A stretch of 64,000 nt of DNA from Helianthus annuus (GCF_002127325.2 NC_035439.2:141135827-141199826), one strand, 5' to 3'. Positions 45,383 to 57,402 are shown, counted from the first letter of the stretch. Notes: a model not told the origin generated them from the sequence alone. Made by a program: numbers and translations.

Positions 45383-47924
45383 GGTACATTGTGTTCATAA
45401 CTTTCATCACAACTCAAACACACTTCACTGGTCATTCCAAAAGCTCTCAAGCATTCCTCTTTGTTCTCTAAGCAAGTCTCAACTTCTGTAAGTCCATTAG
45501 ATCCTTTATGGTTTGATTTATACTTAGTAAATAGCTAAAAACCAAACCGTCGTAAATACGGTTTGACTTCAAAATAAATCCGTAATGGCTCAGGCTTATG
45601 ACGGATCAAAAGTAGTTATGAGTTGGTATTTATGTGGGTAATAAACCTCTAAAAGGGTTCCCTCTGATCACCACTCTAACTAGCTCAAATGTCGAGTCAA
45701 ACGAATGCTTAAAAAGTCAACAAAAAGCTATTTTTGAGATTCTTGCATAATCTGTGATATAAATGATATGCAACCTGTTTAGACACTCATAAAACATGAT
45801 ATTAAGTATATAAACTTGTTTACGCTCGTTTGAATCGACCATTTGCTATATTGACCCGGTTCGGAGCCGAATGTCGCAAAAGTTTGACTTTTGCTTTGAC
45901 TTCAGTTCTGACCCGTTTTAGTGAGGTATAGATATGCCTTAGGACTCTCTTAGGACCAGGTTACATGATGGTATAACCCTCTGTGACCGGTTCATTAATT
46001 GTCCGAGTCTTTTACGCATTTCCGTTAATCGCCTAAAAGTTGACCGTAACGGCCTTTTTAAAATAAAACGAGTATTTCGGACACGTGAACGGACCATAAC
46101 CTTGCTTACTAAATTATAAGCATGTCCTTAAAGTTTCACGCCAATCCGAGGTCTAGAATGAGAGTTATGCTAAATGGCGCACTTATAAGAAAACTTTTGT
46201 AATAAACGGCGCAATTAGCATAACGCCTATCTAGACCAAGATTTCGTCACCAAAACCTTTACCCACTGTTGTAAAATAATATTTTTGGAATCTTAAAGAT
46301 TTTTAATAATTTTTACCTTGCTCATAACCTGCGGTTATGGCTACGGTTCGGTAAATACCGAATATGCCCTTTTCGGCCAAAACTTGAGTTCTACAAGGTC
46401 TTTTGACCCGATTCCAGTTGCTACTAATTTTAAATAATAAATAAAGTATTTTAAACTTTTATAAACTGTTTGGGAAACTCAGATTTCCTGTAGAACTCGA
46501 AAAGCTCTTTAAAAGTCTTTAAAATGACCGAAAAATCCCTACGGGGCGTAATATTAACTTAAACTCGTTACGGGCATCACGGAAGGTATCCTACTGATAC
46601 CACAACCTCTTTAAGGCATATTGACTTAGGAAATAAACGTAGGACTCTCATGGTTAACCGTTTCGCCTATTGCGCGCACGGTTCGGCTTATGAAACTAGT
46701 TTTCATAAATTAGCCGATATGGGTCAAACCATATTATTTTGACCCCGAAATCCAGAGTGTGAACCTTAAACCCATATAAAACAAGTCTCTGAACTTGTTG
46801 GGTCAGAATCACACTCCATTCTCGGTTTTCGCCTTTTCGCGCGATTAAACCGTATTCACATATCGGAACCAACCGGTCTAGGCTACGGCCAATATAAAGA
46901 CTCGTTAGGATTCTAATAGGTTAATTAAAACCTTCGGGCTTGGGATACGGTATAATATTTACCGCTTGATTGAGCATCATATCTTCCATCGCTTAGGTGG
47001 TTAATTGAATAATGTGATCGGCTCATTTAAACAGTTTTGTTTCTTAAAAGCCTTTGGGGGTTAATGACCGTTGTCCCGGATATCCTTGGCATCATTTTAC
47101 GAAATGGCCACGACCTCGACATCCCGGTGTAGGCGTACACCCGGTATATTATGTCGACATTATTATTTAAAAGACGTAGCCGTTGGTTTTTATACTACGG
47201 TTTTACGCAATGTGGTGTGTCTATTAATCTTTAACCCGGACAGGATCCGGGCTACTGAACGCATAAAAGGACATTTAATACGTTCACAAGATTTTAATAA
47301 TTTTCCCAAGTTATAAAAGAATTTGTGCCATGTGCATTCAAATCAATTCTAAATAAACATTTTCAAATGTGTCAGTTGAACGTATTTACCAGTGTAAACT
47401 GACGTATTTTTTCCCAAAAGATTCAGTGCAGGTACTATACGAAATTGGCTGGTAATAGCTTCCTAAGCATCACGAATAGTCTCGCAAACTCGATGTTGTA
47501 TCTGAATGAACAATATTTTATCATTATTTTGATCCACTGTGGATACATTCGACTTCTGTAATACATTTGATATTACAACCAGAGGTTGAAGTATATATTT
47601 ATCTTTAAGCTTCCGCTGTGCATTCATATAATTGTGTGGTTGACTATATTGTTGCCAATTACGTCACGGTAATCTCCCACCGGGCCCACTGGTGATACAC
47701 GTGGAAATCGGGGTGTGACAGGTCACCTTCTTCCATGAGACTCTGGTTTAAGTCCCCTCCTCCATACTATACAATAGATCCTAATTATCTTTGTTTTTAA
47801 TTGTCTTTCGTGTTTCATTATGCTTTTGAAACATGCCCTTGCGATATTGTTTTTTAGTTATGTTTTCATATCAATTTTATTTGAAATCGATCCGTGAACA
47901 CATTGTATATCTGTATTTATATTA

Positions 47925-48237
47925 GGCTAAATTGCACTTTTCGTCCTTTATGTTTCAGGGCTTTTGCAGGCGCTGTCCTTTAAGTTTAAAAATTACACTC
48001 AATGTCCTTTATGTTTGCAACCTATAACAGGCGGTGTCCTTTCTAGGTTTATGAGAAAGGACACCGCCTGTTATAGGTTGCAAACATAAAGGACACCGCC
48101 TGTTATAGGTTGCAAACATAAAGGACACCGCCTGTTATAGGTTGCAAACATAAAGGACATAGAGTGTAATTTTTAAACTTAAAGGACAACGCCTGCAAAA
48201 ACCCTGAAACATAAAGGACGAAAAGTGCAATTTAGCC
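47925..48237. mobile_element. Mutator-type foldback MITE with 9-bp duplication TTTATATTA
   Basis: Inverted ends GGCTAAATTGCACTTTTCG; duplications at 47916-47924 and 48238-48246. 313 bp, almost wholly foldback. The right arm carries a unit of about 32 bp (AAAGGACACCGCCTG...) three times, the left arm once. Confidence 0.88.
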
Positions 48238-48344
48238 TTTATATTACATGTGTTTCTCGTGACTGGGTGCGGGTTGAACTTTACTAGCATTATTCCATAT
48301 ATAAATAAGCAAGATTTTTGTGCATAACCATTTGTACCTTGTGC

Positions 48345-49390
48345 TTTAGGAGTTTTTCAAAAAAAAAAAAAAAAAAAAAAAAAACTTGATTTTTTACTTT
48401 TAACCCAAAAGTTTTTAGCTCTTGCAATTTTAATCCTACATAATTTATTTTTTTAACTTTAACCCAAAACTAAACTTGATTTTTTACTTTTAACCCAAAG
48501 GTTTTTAGCCTTTGCAATTTTAACCCTACATAATTTGTTTTTTTTTTAATTTTAACCCGAACTTTTTATTATTTGTAATTTAACTTCACAACTTTTGTCA
48601 ATTATACTTTTTATCTTTGGCAAATTTTCGTTTTACGTATAGTTCTAAATTTTTCGACTTAATACAATGCAACGTATGAGTGTGTTTCAACTTTTATATG
48701 TTTTGTTTCAAGTTTTGCAAGTTAACACGGCGCAACGTGCATGTGTGATTCAACGTTTTTACCTCTATTTTTTCATGTTTGACAGTTTCGTCGCAACACG
48801 CAGATCCTAGGTCGAGTCAGTGTTGGCGGTCAATGACGGTTTTGTGACATTAGTACTATTTTACACCGTTTTACGCCCCGCCGCAACGCGGGGTGTGCTT
48901 TGAGGGTTTTCTAAAGAAAAAAATGGTTATGCATATGGTTGTCGTGACCTTGGCTTTGAGGGTTTTCCAAAAGAAAATTGATTTTTTTTTACTTTTTACC
49001 AAAAAGTATTTCATAAATTGCTTTTAACCTAAAACTATTTGTTTTTTTTAGTTTTAACCCAAAACTTTTTATCTTTTGCAAGCTATACTCGCAACATTTT
49101 TTAGTTTCAATTTTGGTCCTTTATAGTTTTCATTTTCCCCATATTTTCCGTTTTATGCTTGGTTCTAAATTTTGTGACTTAACACATCGCAACGTGCGTC
49201 TTTAGTTTAACGTTTTTACGTTTCGTTCTAAATTTTGCGAGTTAACACGACGCAACGTGTGTGTGTGGGTGAACGTTTTTACATCATCTGTTTTTTCTCG
49301 TTTGATAGATTTAACATAATGTGCGGGTCCTAAATCGACTTAGTTACAACTAAAGAATCCTCGCCGCATTGCGGCGGGTCTCAATTCTAG
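48345..49390 (+). mobile_element. Helitron-like DNA, two diverged tandem units, end CTAG at 49387-49390
   Basis: The right end has the Helitron signature: hairpin CGCCGC..GCGGCG at 49362-49376, ten bases, then CTAG followed by T. A related unit ends at about 48900 with hairpin CCCCG..CGGGG. Both units share TTTTAACCCAAAA stretches and GCAACGTG-containing segments. The 5' end (TC) cannot be fixed; a 26-base A run (48359-48384) lies near the start. No helicase gene, so non-autonomous. Confidence 0.55.
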
Positions 49391-51454
49391 TTCATATAAG
49401 AAGAGTAAAAGACACTTCAATAGCTAAAATATAAGGACCCAAAGTGGATAGTGATGAATATAGTGGGTCTGAATGTAATTAGGGTTTGTCCTTGGTGTGA
49501 ATTATTGTCCAAAGAGGGTTTTCCAGCTGGATTGTTACAATTTTTTTTTTTTTTTTTGGAATATCATTTTTTAAACGAACATAGTACAGATATTTTTCCA
49601 ACTATCACGGATCAAAAGTTCTTTCTTTTTTAATATGATCCACAAAATAGTTATGTATTTGCTTTTGTGTGTATGTCTTACTATCTTTCTCTACTTTTGA
49701 TTATATTGTATGCATACAAGTGAATTATATGATTCTCAATGTATTGTTGGTCTTTAATGAACTCGCCCATATATGTATATTATAAGAATAGTTGATAACC
49801 ATAGTGTTTATGGTCTAATTATCGATCCCAGCCATATAGGATACAAATGCATAACCATGTACATTTTAACAATGTATGGCTACAATAACTAATATTTTTA
49901 ACGTTGAAAGAGTAGTTATATCTTAAACATTAGAAGAACCGCTAGCCAATAGCTAGAAGCCATTAATATAACCACATGGATGATACAAGAAATTTGTCAA
50001 GTTTAAATGAACATACCAACACATGGATGACATTTTTGCGTTGTGCTTTAACCATAGGAGTGATGACACCTTGATATCTTCTATCAGCTTGTCTAACGAA
50101 CATGACTTCTTGTTGAATATCTTATCATTTCCTACTCGCCAAAGGAGCCAACATTTGATTGAGAAAACAATAATGTAAATCAAATAAACCATCGAAATCT
50201 TGTCTAGGTGATTTCGGACCAGATGAAACTAGGTTATACATCGTATGCAAACCTGAAATCTAAAGATTGGTCATTTTTCTCGAGTATTGTAATCAATCAA
50301 CCAAATTGTTTTTGCAATCAACTCAAATCTCGGTATCCCTTTTAAAGCATATCTCTTCCCACAAAACAACTTATTTTTAATGGTATCCATTTAATCTAAT
50401 CATGTAAATAAGAACTTTGAGTTACCATTTTGCTTTCTATTTCTTTCTGAGTTGGTGAAACGTGAATTCCATCGGAAATAACTATTTGAGAGAGCTTAGA
50501 CCTGCATCGTTTTAACTCACGAAATTCCTCCATATTAAACAAATTTCTACTCCAGTTCCAAATTCACACAATGCAACCTTATTGTTTTATGTATTGTACT
50601 TTATTCATGCAATTTTTCAGTAATTATAAGGAAAATAAAGATGGAAACATCTCACATTGGCCTCGGTGATGCCCATATATCCATCAATAAACAAGCGTTA
50701 TTGCCACGATTCACCACTCCTTTCAACCTATCTTAGATAACAAGTCGAGACCTCTATTCCTTCTAATGTGTCTATGATGTTGGTTGGAGCCTTTAAATTT
50801 TATAGAAATTTGGTTACAATAATTTTGGTGATTAGATTTGGTTCTCAATAATTGCATGCCTTTTTGACATTTTGTTTCCTTTAAGAACAAATTACAGTCG
50901 TATCTAATCATAATCATTGGATATGATAAGATCAAAAGTGACCCCACTAGAAGAATCACAATTAAAATGATTCAAGATTAAGTGGATGCATAAGCATGCT
51001 TTGCAACACTAAAACCACTTTTCTAACTAAAGTAAGAGCATGCTATTGTAATACTTGATTCCTTTGGTAGTCATTTCTAATAATTTCTAATAAATAATTA
51101 CAAACGTGACTTTCTTGTTAATGGCTACATTGGTCCATGCATATATGTCATGCTTGATTTTGATCCATTTATTGTATCTACATACTTTTTATACCTTTTG
51201 TGATTGATTCATCTTTGCAGTTTTAAATACCTTTTGTAATTGATACATTCTTGCAGTTTTAGGAACTAGTTTAATTATTTAATAAGCTAAGTAAGATACA
51301 TCATATAGTCTTCATGTAAGTATAGGTGCAATCTTAATGCAAAGTTTTATCATTGTTTATTTGTTTATTCTATTTTGGATCCTAAGAAGGGTTGTATTTG
51401 TATCCTTGTAAAGATCATATACAACGTTTTTTTTTTTCAAAACATAATTTTGTG
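49391..51454. other. About 2 kb of AT-rich DNA, nothing recognised
   Basis: Short frames only, no codon pattern or motif I can support; T runs near 49542 and 51427. Possibly old decayed repeats. Confidence 0.5.
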
Positions 51455-51464
51455 ATATTCTATA

Positions 51465-51848
51465 GGGTAAGGATCCTGTAAAAAGTGCTCAAAGTGTAAG
51501 AAGTGTGAGAAGTGTATTATAAAACTATATATAATACTATATAACACCATATAAACACCGTATAACAATATGTAACACCATATAATACCATATAACACTA
51601 TGTAACACTATATATCATTATATAACAAATATAACACTATACATCTATCATAGACATGCTATCAGACAACCTATAGTGTTATATTTGTTATATAATGATA
51701 TATAGTGTTACATAGTGTTATATGGTATTATATGGTGTTACATATTGTTATACGGTGTTTATATGGTGTTATATAGTATTATATATAGTGTTATAATACA
51801 CTTCTCACACTTCTTACACTTTGAGCACTTTTTACAGGATCCTCTACC
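51465..51848. mobile_element. Foldback MITE, 10-bp duplication ATATTCTATA
   Basis: Ends GGGTAAGGATCC / GGATCCTCTACC; arms of about 170 bp full of TATAACAC-like steps. Duplications at 51455-51464 and 51849-51858 suggest a Mutator-type origin. A (TA)n run follows. Confidence 0.85.
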
Positions 51849-51878
51849 ATATTCTATATATATATATATATATATACA

Positions 51879-52124
51879 TATGCCTTAACGTATAACGCGT
51901 ACACGATGGCAAATCGCATGTTATGTTTTAAAAAAAAACAAAATCGCATGTATTGTATATAGGGGGGAAATCGCATGTACAATGAAGCAGAGGAAATCAC
52001 ATGTACAAAGAATGTAAAGTCGCATTAACCAAAAAAATGGAAAAAAAAGAAAGAAAATCGCATGTTGTAAAGGAAATTTCGCATGTTGTAAGGCAATCTC
52101 GTACACGTCGTACGATAAGGCATA
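51879..52124. mobile_element. Probable small MITE with repeated AAATCGCATGT
   Basis: Imperfect inverted ends (GCCTTAACGTATAACG / GTCGTACGATAAGGC) and five or more AAATCGCATGT-like repeats. No clear target duplication. Confidence 0.4.
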
Positions 52125-52158
52125 TCGCACAATAACCAGACTCTATATATATTATATT

Positions 52159-53052
52159 CAATGTAGCAGAAATCGGCCTAGACGGCCAATTAATCGGCGC
52201 CTAGGCGCTAATCGGTGACTTATCGCCTAAATTTATCCAAGTCGGTAAAAAAAATCGGTCAAAGTCAAAATCGGTCAAAGTTGGTAAAAGTCGGACAAAA
52301 TCGGTAAAAGTCGGTCAAAACCGGACTAATCGGGCCCATGTTTTTTGACCCAATAAACCCAATTTTTGAAACCTGGCCCATGGTTTAAAGCCTAAATTTT
52401 AGTTATGAACCTATTTTAACATTTAAGTTTAGGTATTTTAACATTTAACCCCCTCTATGTTTCACTAGTTTACATATGGTTCCTAAACTTTTAGATTTAT
52501 TAATAAAAAGTATAAAGTTATCTATATATATATAGGGGACCGCTAAAATGAGAACCACCTCGAGTTGTAAGAACCGTGAGAACTACACCGTACGTGACGA
52601 GGTGGACCAATTTTTTTTTCATAAACGTAGATGCGTGTATTATAAACACATTTGTAAAAAAAAATTCAAAAAAAATGTCGTGTGTGTAGTTTTGAGCACC
52701 ACAAGTTTGTGTTTACGGGTACCGTAAATCCTACCGGAAAATTTACGGTATCCGTAAACACATACTTGTGGTGCTCAAAAACTTTTATTTTTGATTTTTT
52801 TTACAAATGTGTTTATAATACACGCATCTACGTTTGTGAAAAAAATTTGGTCCACCTCGCCCCCCGTATGGTGTAGTTCTCACCGTTCTTACAACTCAAG
52901 GTGGTTCTCATTTTAGCGGACCCCTATATATATATATATAAAGTTGTAAAATTATACTTAAAAAGTCCAATCCGATTAATCCAATTAATCATGATTAATT
53001 CTTAGGCGATACCTCACCGCCCGACTAGCGCCTAGCACCTTCTACAACATTG
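52159..53052. mobile_element. hAT-like element, 8-bp duplication ATTATATT, carrying a nested MITE
   Basis: Ends CAATGTAG / CTACAACATTG with CTAGGCGC-rich subterminal parts; duplications at 52151-52158 and 53053-53060. The left half has many TCGGTCAAA/TCGGTAAAA repeats, as in hAT subterminal regions. No transposase. Confidence 0.75.
52535..52924. mobile_element. Foldback MITE nested in the hAT-like element
   Basis: Ends GGGGACCGCTAAAATGAG / CTCATTTTAGCGGACCCC, flanked by TATATATATA on both sides. Arms of about 180 bp pair along most of their length. Confidence 0.85.
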
Positions 53053-53125
53053 ATTATATTAATGGATGACATATCAATGAACAATACCTATTTTGTCATA
53101 TATTGTTTTCTTTTCTTTTGCTTTT

Positions 53126-54507
53126 GAGTAAATTGTCATTTTAGTCCCTAAGTTTTGTCTAAATTTGTCATTTTAGTCCAAATAGTTTTTTTTCCTCTGT
53201 GTCCCTGACTTTTTCCTTTTGTTGCCATTTTGATCACATACACTAACTCCATCCAAAAACTCCATCTTTAACCAGGGGTATTTTGTGGATTTTCATTTTA
53301 AATGTTTTCAATTGCCATTTTGATCCAATTCCAAAAAATAAAAAAAAAATTCAAAAAATCAAAAAAATTTCAAAAAATTCTAAAAAATAATAAAAATTCT
53401 AAAAAATCATAAAAATTCTAAAAATTCTAAAAAATCCGTTTCGGCGCGAACCGTTTCGAACCCGAACCGTTTCGACGCGAACCGTTTCGACCCGTACCGT
53501 TTCGACGTGAACCGTTTCGACCCGTACCGTTTCGAAGCCGAACCGTTTCAAGCTGAACCGTTTCAACCCGTATCGTTTCGAAGCCGAACCGTTTCAAGCC
53601 GTACCGTTTCGAACCGAACCGTGCCTTATCGAACCGAACCGTTTCGAGCTAAACCGTATCGACGGTTCGGGTCAAAACGGTTCGGTTCGAAAGGGTTCGG
53701 TTCGAAACGGTTCGCATCGAAACGGTACGGTTCGAAACGGTTCGCGTCGATAAGGCACGGTTCGCATCGAAACGGTACGGTTCGAAACGGTTCACGTCGA
53801 TAAGGCACGGTTCGCGTCGAAACGATTCAGCTCGAAACGGTTCGGGTCGAAACGGTACGGGGCGAAACGGTTCGCGTCGAAACGGTTCAGCTCGAAACGG
53901 TTCGGTTCGAAACGGTTCAGCTAGAAACGGTTCGGTTCGAAACGGTTCAGCTCGAAACGGTTCGCGTCGAAACGGTACGGGTCGAAACGGTTCGCGTCGA
54001 AACGGTTCGGCTCGAAACGGTACGGGTCGAAACGGTTCGCGTCAAAACGGTTCAGCTCGAAACGGTACGGGTCGAAACAGTTCGCGTCGAAACGGTTCGG
54101 CTCGAAACAATTCGGGTCGAAACGGTACGGGTCGAAACGGTTCGCGTCGAAACGGTTCAGCTCGAAACGGTTCGGGTTCGAAACGGTTCGCGCCGAAACG
54201 GATTTTTTGGATTTTTTTAGAATTTTTATGATTTTTTAGAATTTTTATTATTTTTTGGAATTTTTTTTATTTTTTGGATTTTTTTTTTTTGATTTTTTGG
54301 AATTGGATCAAAATGACAATTGAAAACATTTAAAATGAAAATTCCGAAAATACCCCTGGTTAAAAATGAGTTTTTGGATGGAGTTAGTGTATGTGATCAA
54401 AATGGCAACAAAAGGGAAAAGTCAGGGATCCAGAGACAAGAAAAAAACTATTTGTACTAAAATGGCAAATTTAGACAAAACTCAGAGACTAAAATGGCAA
54501 TTTACTC
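53126..54507. mobile_element. Large foldback (1382 bp) packed with an inverted CGAAACGGTTCG minisatellite
   Basis: Mutator-type ends GAGTAAATTGTCATTTTAG / CTAAAATGGCAATTTACTC with 9-bp duplications TTTGCTTTT (53117-53125, 54508-54516). Outer arms of about 310 bp are AT-rich and pair. Inside, about 53437-53655 repeats ACCGTTTCGA-type units and about 53656-54195 repeats the complement (TCGAAACGGT). The right array is more than twice as long as the left. Confidence 0.88.
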
Positions 54508-54846
54508 TTTGCTTTTTTTATCGTAACTTTCAATATTGAAAGTTCCAATCTCTTAACTTTTTCACAATTTTGTAAAATGTTATTCTTAATATCCTGGAGT
54601 TGTACGTGCTTTCTTTAATGTACATGTAGTATTCAATTCGGTTTACATTTCGACGAAATTTTTTTTTTAAAATGCGTCGAATAAAATATAATAAGTTTTC
54701 CTCCTTATTTTTATATATGTTTTCAGTTGGTCACTTGGTCTTTTAAATTCGTATTTTTGTTTTATGTTTTTCTCCGGTTTTGGTCGTCATTCGGTTAACA
54801 CGGTTTTACGCCTCCTCCACTCCATAGTGATAGCACAGTTTTACGC

Positions 54847-54880
54847 CCCCGACATGCAACGTGGGGGCTTAAGACTAATT
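54847..54880 (+). mobile_element. Possible Helitron 3' end
   Basis: Hairpin GCCCCC..GGGGGC (54847-54870), six bases, then CTAA at 54877-54880 followed by T. The 5' end was not found. Confidence 0.35.
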
Positions 54881-56168
54881 CATATTATAAAATAAAAATA
54901 ATATGATACAACCCTCCAAATGGAGGGATCCGAATTGAGTGTTGAGATACTATAAGGACTATAGATCACTATACATTGACTATGTTATCCGTGACAATTC
55001 TTTAATTACGTAGTCAAGGTCTTTAATTTCTTTCTTGACCACTTTATTTTATTTTATCTATTTTATTTACTAAAATCCACTTTATTTACCAAAACAATTC
55101 TAACTAAAAAAGATTGATAAAAAGACGAGCATATTTTTGTATGCATCTCATATATGACTGTTTTATATGTATGCCAATTGTCATAGGTTTGGTTTAATCT
55201 TGTTTTTCTCATAAAAACAATAGGCATTTGAATATATAAAATAACAAAAACTCACAATCATCCACTTTGGTAAGTGATGATTATACCGTAATAGTATTTT
55301 AATCATTTTTGATATACCACTCATGACAAATTGATTATCTATACGGTGTTCTTCCTTTTCATTTTAAAGTTAGATATAATAGTAAGTCAAGCTTCCAAAT
55401 TTATAGATTCACCATCCACCAAATTACCAAAATAAGGCGAGGATGAACCCTAAATCCTAATACATATATAATGAATGAATAAATCAACTTATATACAATT
55501 GCTTATTGGTTAATTAATATAACTCAACAAATACACCTCTACCTCTTCAAGAATGTATTTTTTGTTATTCTACTTGTGTTATCAATTATCGCTTTTGTTA
55601 AACCTGATCAGTTGAATCACGGCTGGTTACTAAACTGAACAACATGAACAAGTCTTCTTGAATGAACAAAATACTTGACTTCAGCAGTCCGTCAGTGATT
55701 CAAATATTTGCCGCTAAAAAAAAAATACTTCACCTCTTAATTGATTGAATACATAATAAACTTAGAATGAGTACATACCGAACGCATGACTTAAATATTA
55801 ACAAGGAACTATTTTGAGTCCAACTCAAATTTTAAACAATACTATTAATTAAACTAATATTACTAAACCAATTAATTAATAAACCAAGATAAACATAAAA
55901 CATTAAAATAAGAGTGAATTGCAAAGATTGTCCTTTATCTTTATACCCCTTTTTAGGTGGTATCTTTTATCTTTAAAATTGATGAGTTTTGTACTTTATG
56001 TTTTAAAATCCTACACGTTATGTCCTTTATGCCTAACCTAGTTAGTTTTTTCAGTTAAATCTGATCATGTGCAAGACACATGAGGGTATAATTGTCATTT
56101 TATCTTATTAGTTAAAAAACAATTTAAGAAAAACTAAAATATTATATTTACACACTCATCTACTTAAC
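54881..56168. other. AT-rich DNA, one possible MITE arm
   Basis: No gene seen. About 55915-56130 resembles one arm of a Mutator-type MITE (GAGTGAATTGCAAAGATTG, TTGTCCTTTATC) without a visible partner arm. Confidence 0.4.
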
Positions 56169-56195
56169 TCTCTCTCTCTCCCTCTCTCTCTCTCT
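56169..56195 (+). repeat. CT microsatellite
   Basis: Nearly pure CT dinucleotide run. Confidence 0.9.
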
Positions 56196-56261
56196 GTTCC
56201 ATCTCTCTTATCACCACCACAACCTCCCCTACACCACACCGACTCCATAGCCACCGCCAAC

Positions 56262-56764
56262 CAGTGGTGGACCCAGAATTTTTTTTCATTAGGGTTCATT
56301 TTTTGTGTAAGGATTTTTCACAACCAAACATTAAAACTTTCGGGTCGGTCATCGTAGTCGGGTCAGGGCTAGGAAATAATGTAGAAGCATTTAGTGGACA
56401 TAAAACAACTACATTATATGTTGCAAGTTTTATTTGGTAATCAAGTATTAAATAAAATCGACATTCAATTTATCATTTAAAAAAAATTAGAGGGTCAATG
56501 GGTGGTTGTGATTTTTAAAACACTAGTTTAATTTTAATGGAAAAAAATAAACTAAAAAAACAAGACATGTAAGACTTGAACTAGAGATCTATTTGTTGAA
56601 ACACAAGGGAATTTACCACCACGCCATCTTTGCTTTTAATACTATGGGGTCCAATTAATCTATTTTATGGGGTCCTTGAAAAACTTAATATACCGATTCT
56701 ACTATTTTCTAAAAAAAGATTGGGGTCCGTGGACCCTGACCTGGACCATGTGGGTCCGCCCCTG
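56262..56764. mobile_element. hAT-like non-autonomous element, 8-bp duplication CCGCCAAC
   Basis: Ends CAGTGGTGGACCC / GGGTCCGCCCCTG and identical 8-bp duplications at 56254-56261 and 56765-56772. It has no transposase. Confidence 0.85.
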
Positions 56765-57045
56765 CCGCCAACAACCATCAACGTCGCCACAACCTGTTTT
56801 CTCCACCCCCAACCACCACCGCCACCGTCGCCATCACCACGTTATATCCTTCAGACGGTATCCTTTATCTTTAGTTATTATTATCCTTAATCTTCTTCAA
56901 GTCACCTCATAAGACTAAAAGCGAATCATCCTTATACTTTTCACATTAACCATTCAATCCTCCACGTTGGTATTGCACCATTTTTCACAATTTTGGTTTT
57001 TTTTAGTCCATAATTTGTGTATTTTAATTTGTGTGCAGAGGCAGA

Positions 57046-57081
57046 CCTAGTTGACTGTAGTGCACCTAGTTGACTGTAGTG
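57046..57081 (+). repeat. Small tandem duplication, 19-bp period
   Basis: CCTAGTTGACTGTAGTG occurs twice in a row. Confidence 0.85.
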
Positions 57082-57123
57082 TCACTTGACCCTCAAATAG
57101 TTTTTTATATATAACTTCAATCT

Positions 57124-57402
57124 TTTTTTAACGTCCAATTTAAGCAACACCGGGTATTCTGTACGCGACATCCATTGGCCGAAAGGTAGCCCCATGGCAG
57201 CCCAACTTACACTCACGGAGCCCCTAGGCCCTAGCCCACCAAGCCATCAGTTCCGGGGAAAACCCGATCCTTCACCCGCCTGAGAGCACGACAATGAAGA
57301 ACCGATAAAACCAGGAAGGATCAGGAATCGAACTCAAAATCAAATACCAGGAGTCTTCCCCCATTTCCCATGACCACTAAGCTATAAGCCCAGGGTCAAT
57401 AA
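57124..57402 (-). mobile_element. tRNA-derived SINE with 11-bp duplication AACTTCAATCT
   Basis: Duplications at 57113-57123 and 57403-57413. On the minus strand the RNA polymerase III A box (TAGCTTAGTGGTCATGGG) precedes the B box (GTTCGATTCC, complement at 57324-57333), and the element ends in a short A run (T run at 57124). Confidence 0.85.

Larger units (their letters stand above)
6275..47720 (+). mobile_element. Element A: Tekay/Del-like Ty3/gypsy chromovirus, oldest host of the nest, broken
   Basis: Pieces in order: 5' LTR remnant 6275-7044, primer site 7048, ORF1 7221-8435, gag 9514-10657, [element 3], protease to RNase H 22022-23801, [element B], RNase H end, integrase and chromodomain 42808-44432, polypurine tract, 3' LTR 44468-47720. 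Joining sites are proven by 5-bp target duplications and by the uninterrupted homologous copy in element B. Coding defects are a stop in ORF1, two frameshifts in pol and a stop after RNase H. The right flank starts GGTCA; the left end is off-window. Confidence 0.9.
44468..47720 (+). repeat. Element A, 3' LTR (3253 bp)
   Basis: Homologous to the B 3' LTR along its length except for the swapped palindrome module (45085-45200) and a 97-bp deletion near 46938 joined at CG. It ends GTGTGACA before GGTCA. Confidence 0.93.

Noticed and set aside
48359..48384. Poly(A) run as LINE or processed-transcript tail
   Set aside because: No coding sequence or SINE boxes directly upstream and no flanking duplication found; more likely low-complexity DNA at the Helitron-like unit.
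50723..50959. 78-codon minus frame as a gene
   Set aside because: Short, AT-rich, no recognisable motif or splice context.
53507..53808. Frames of about 98 and 60 codons with periodic RFGSKRFGSK / PYRFDANRFEP residues
   Set aside because: They translate the minisatellite on both strands; any frame of a 12-bp repeat stays open. No start context or homology.
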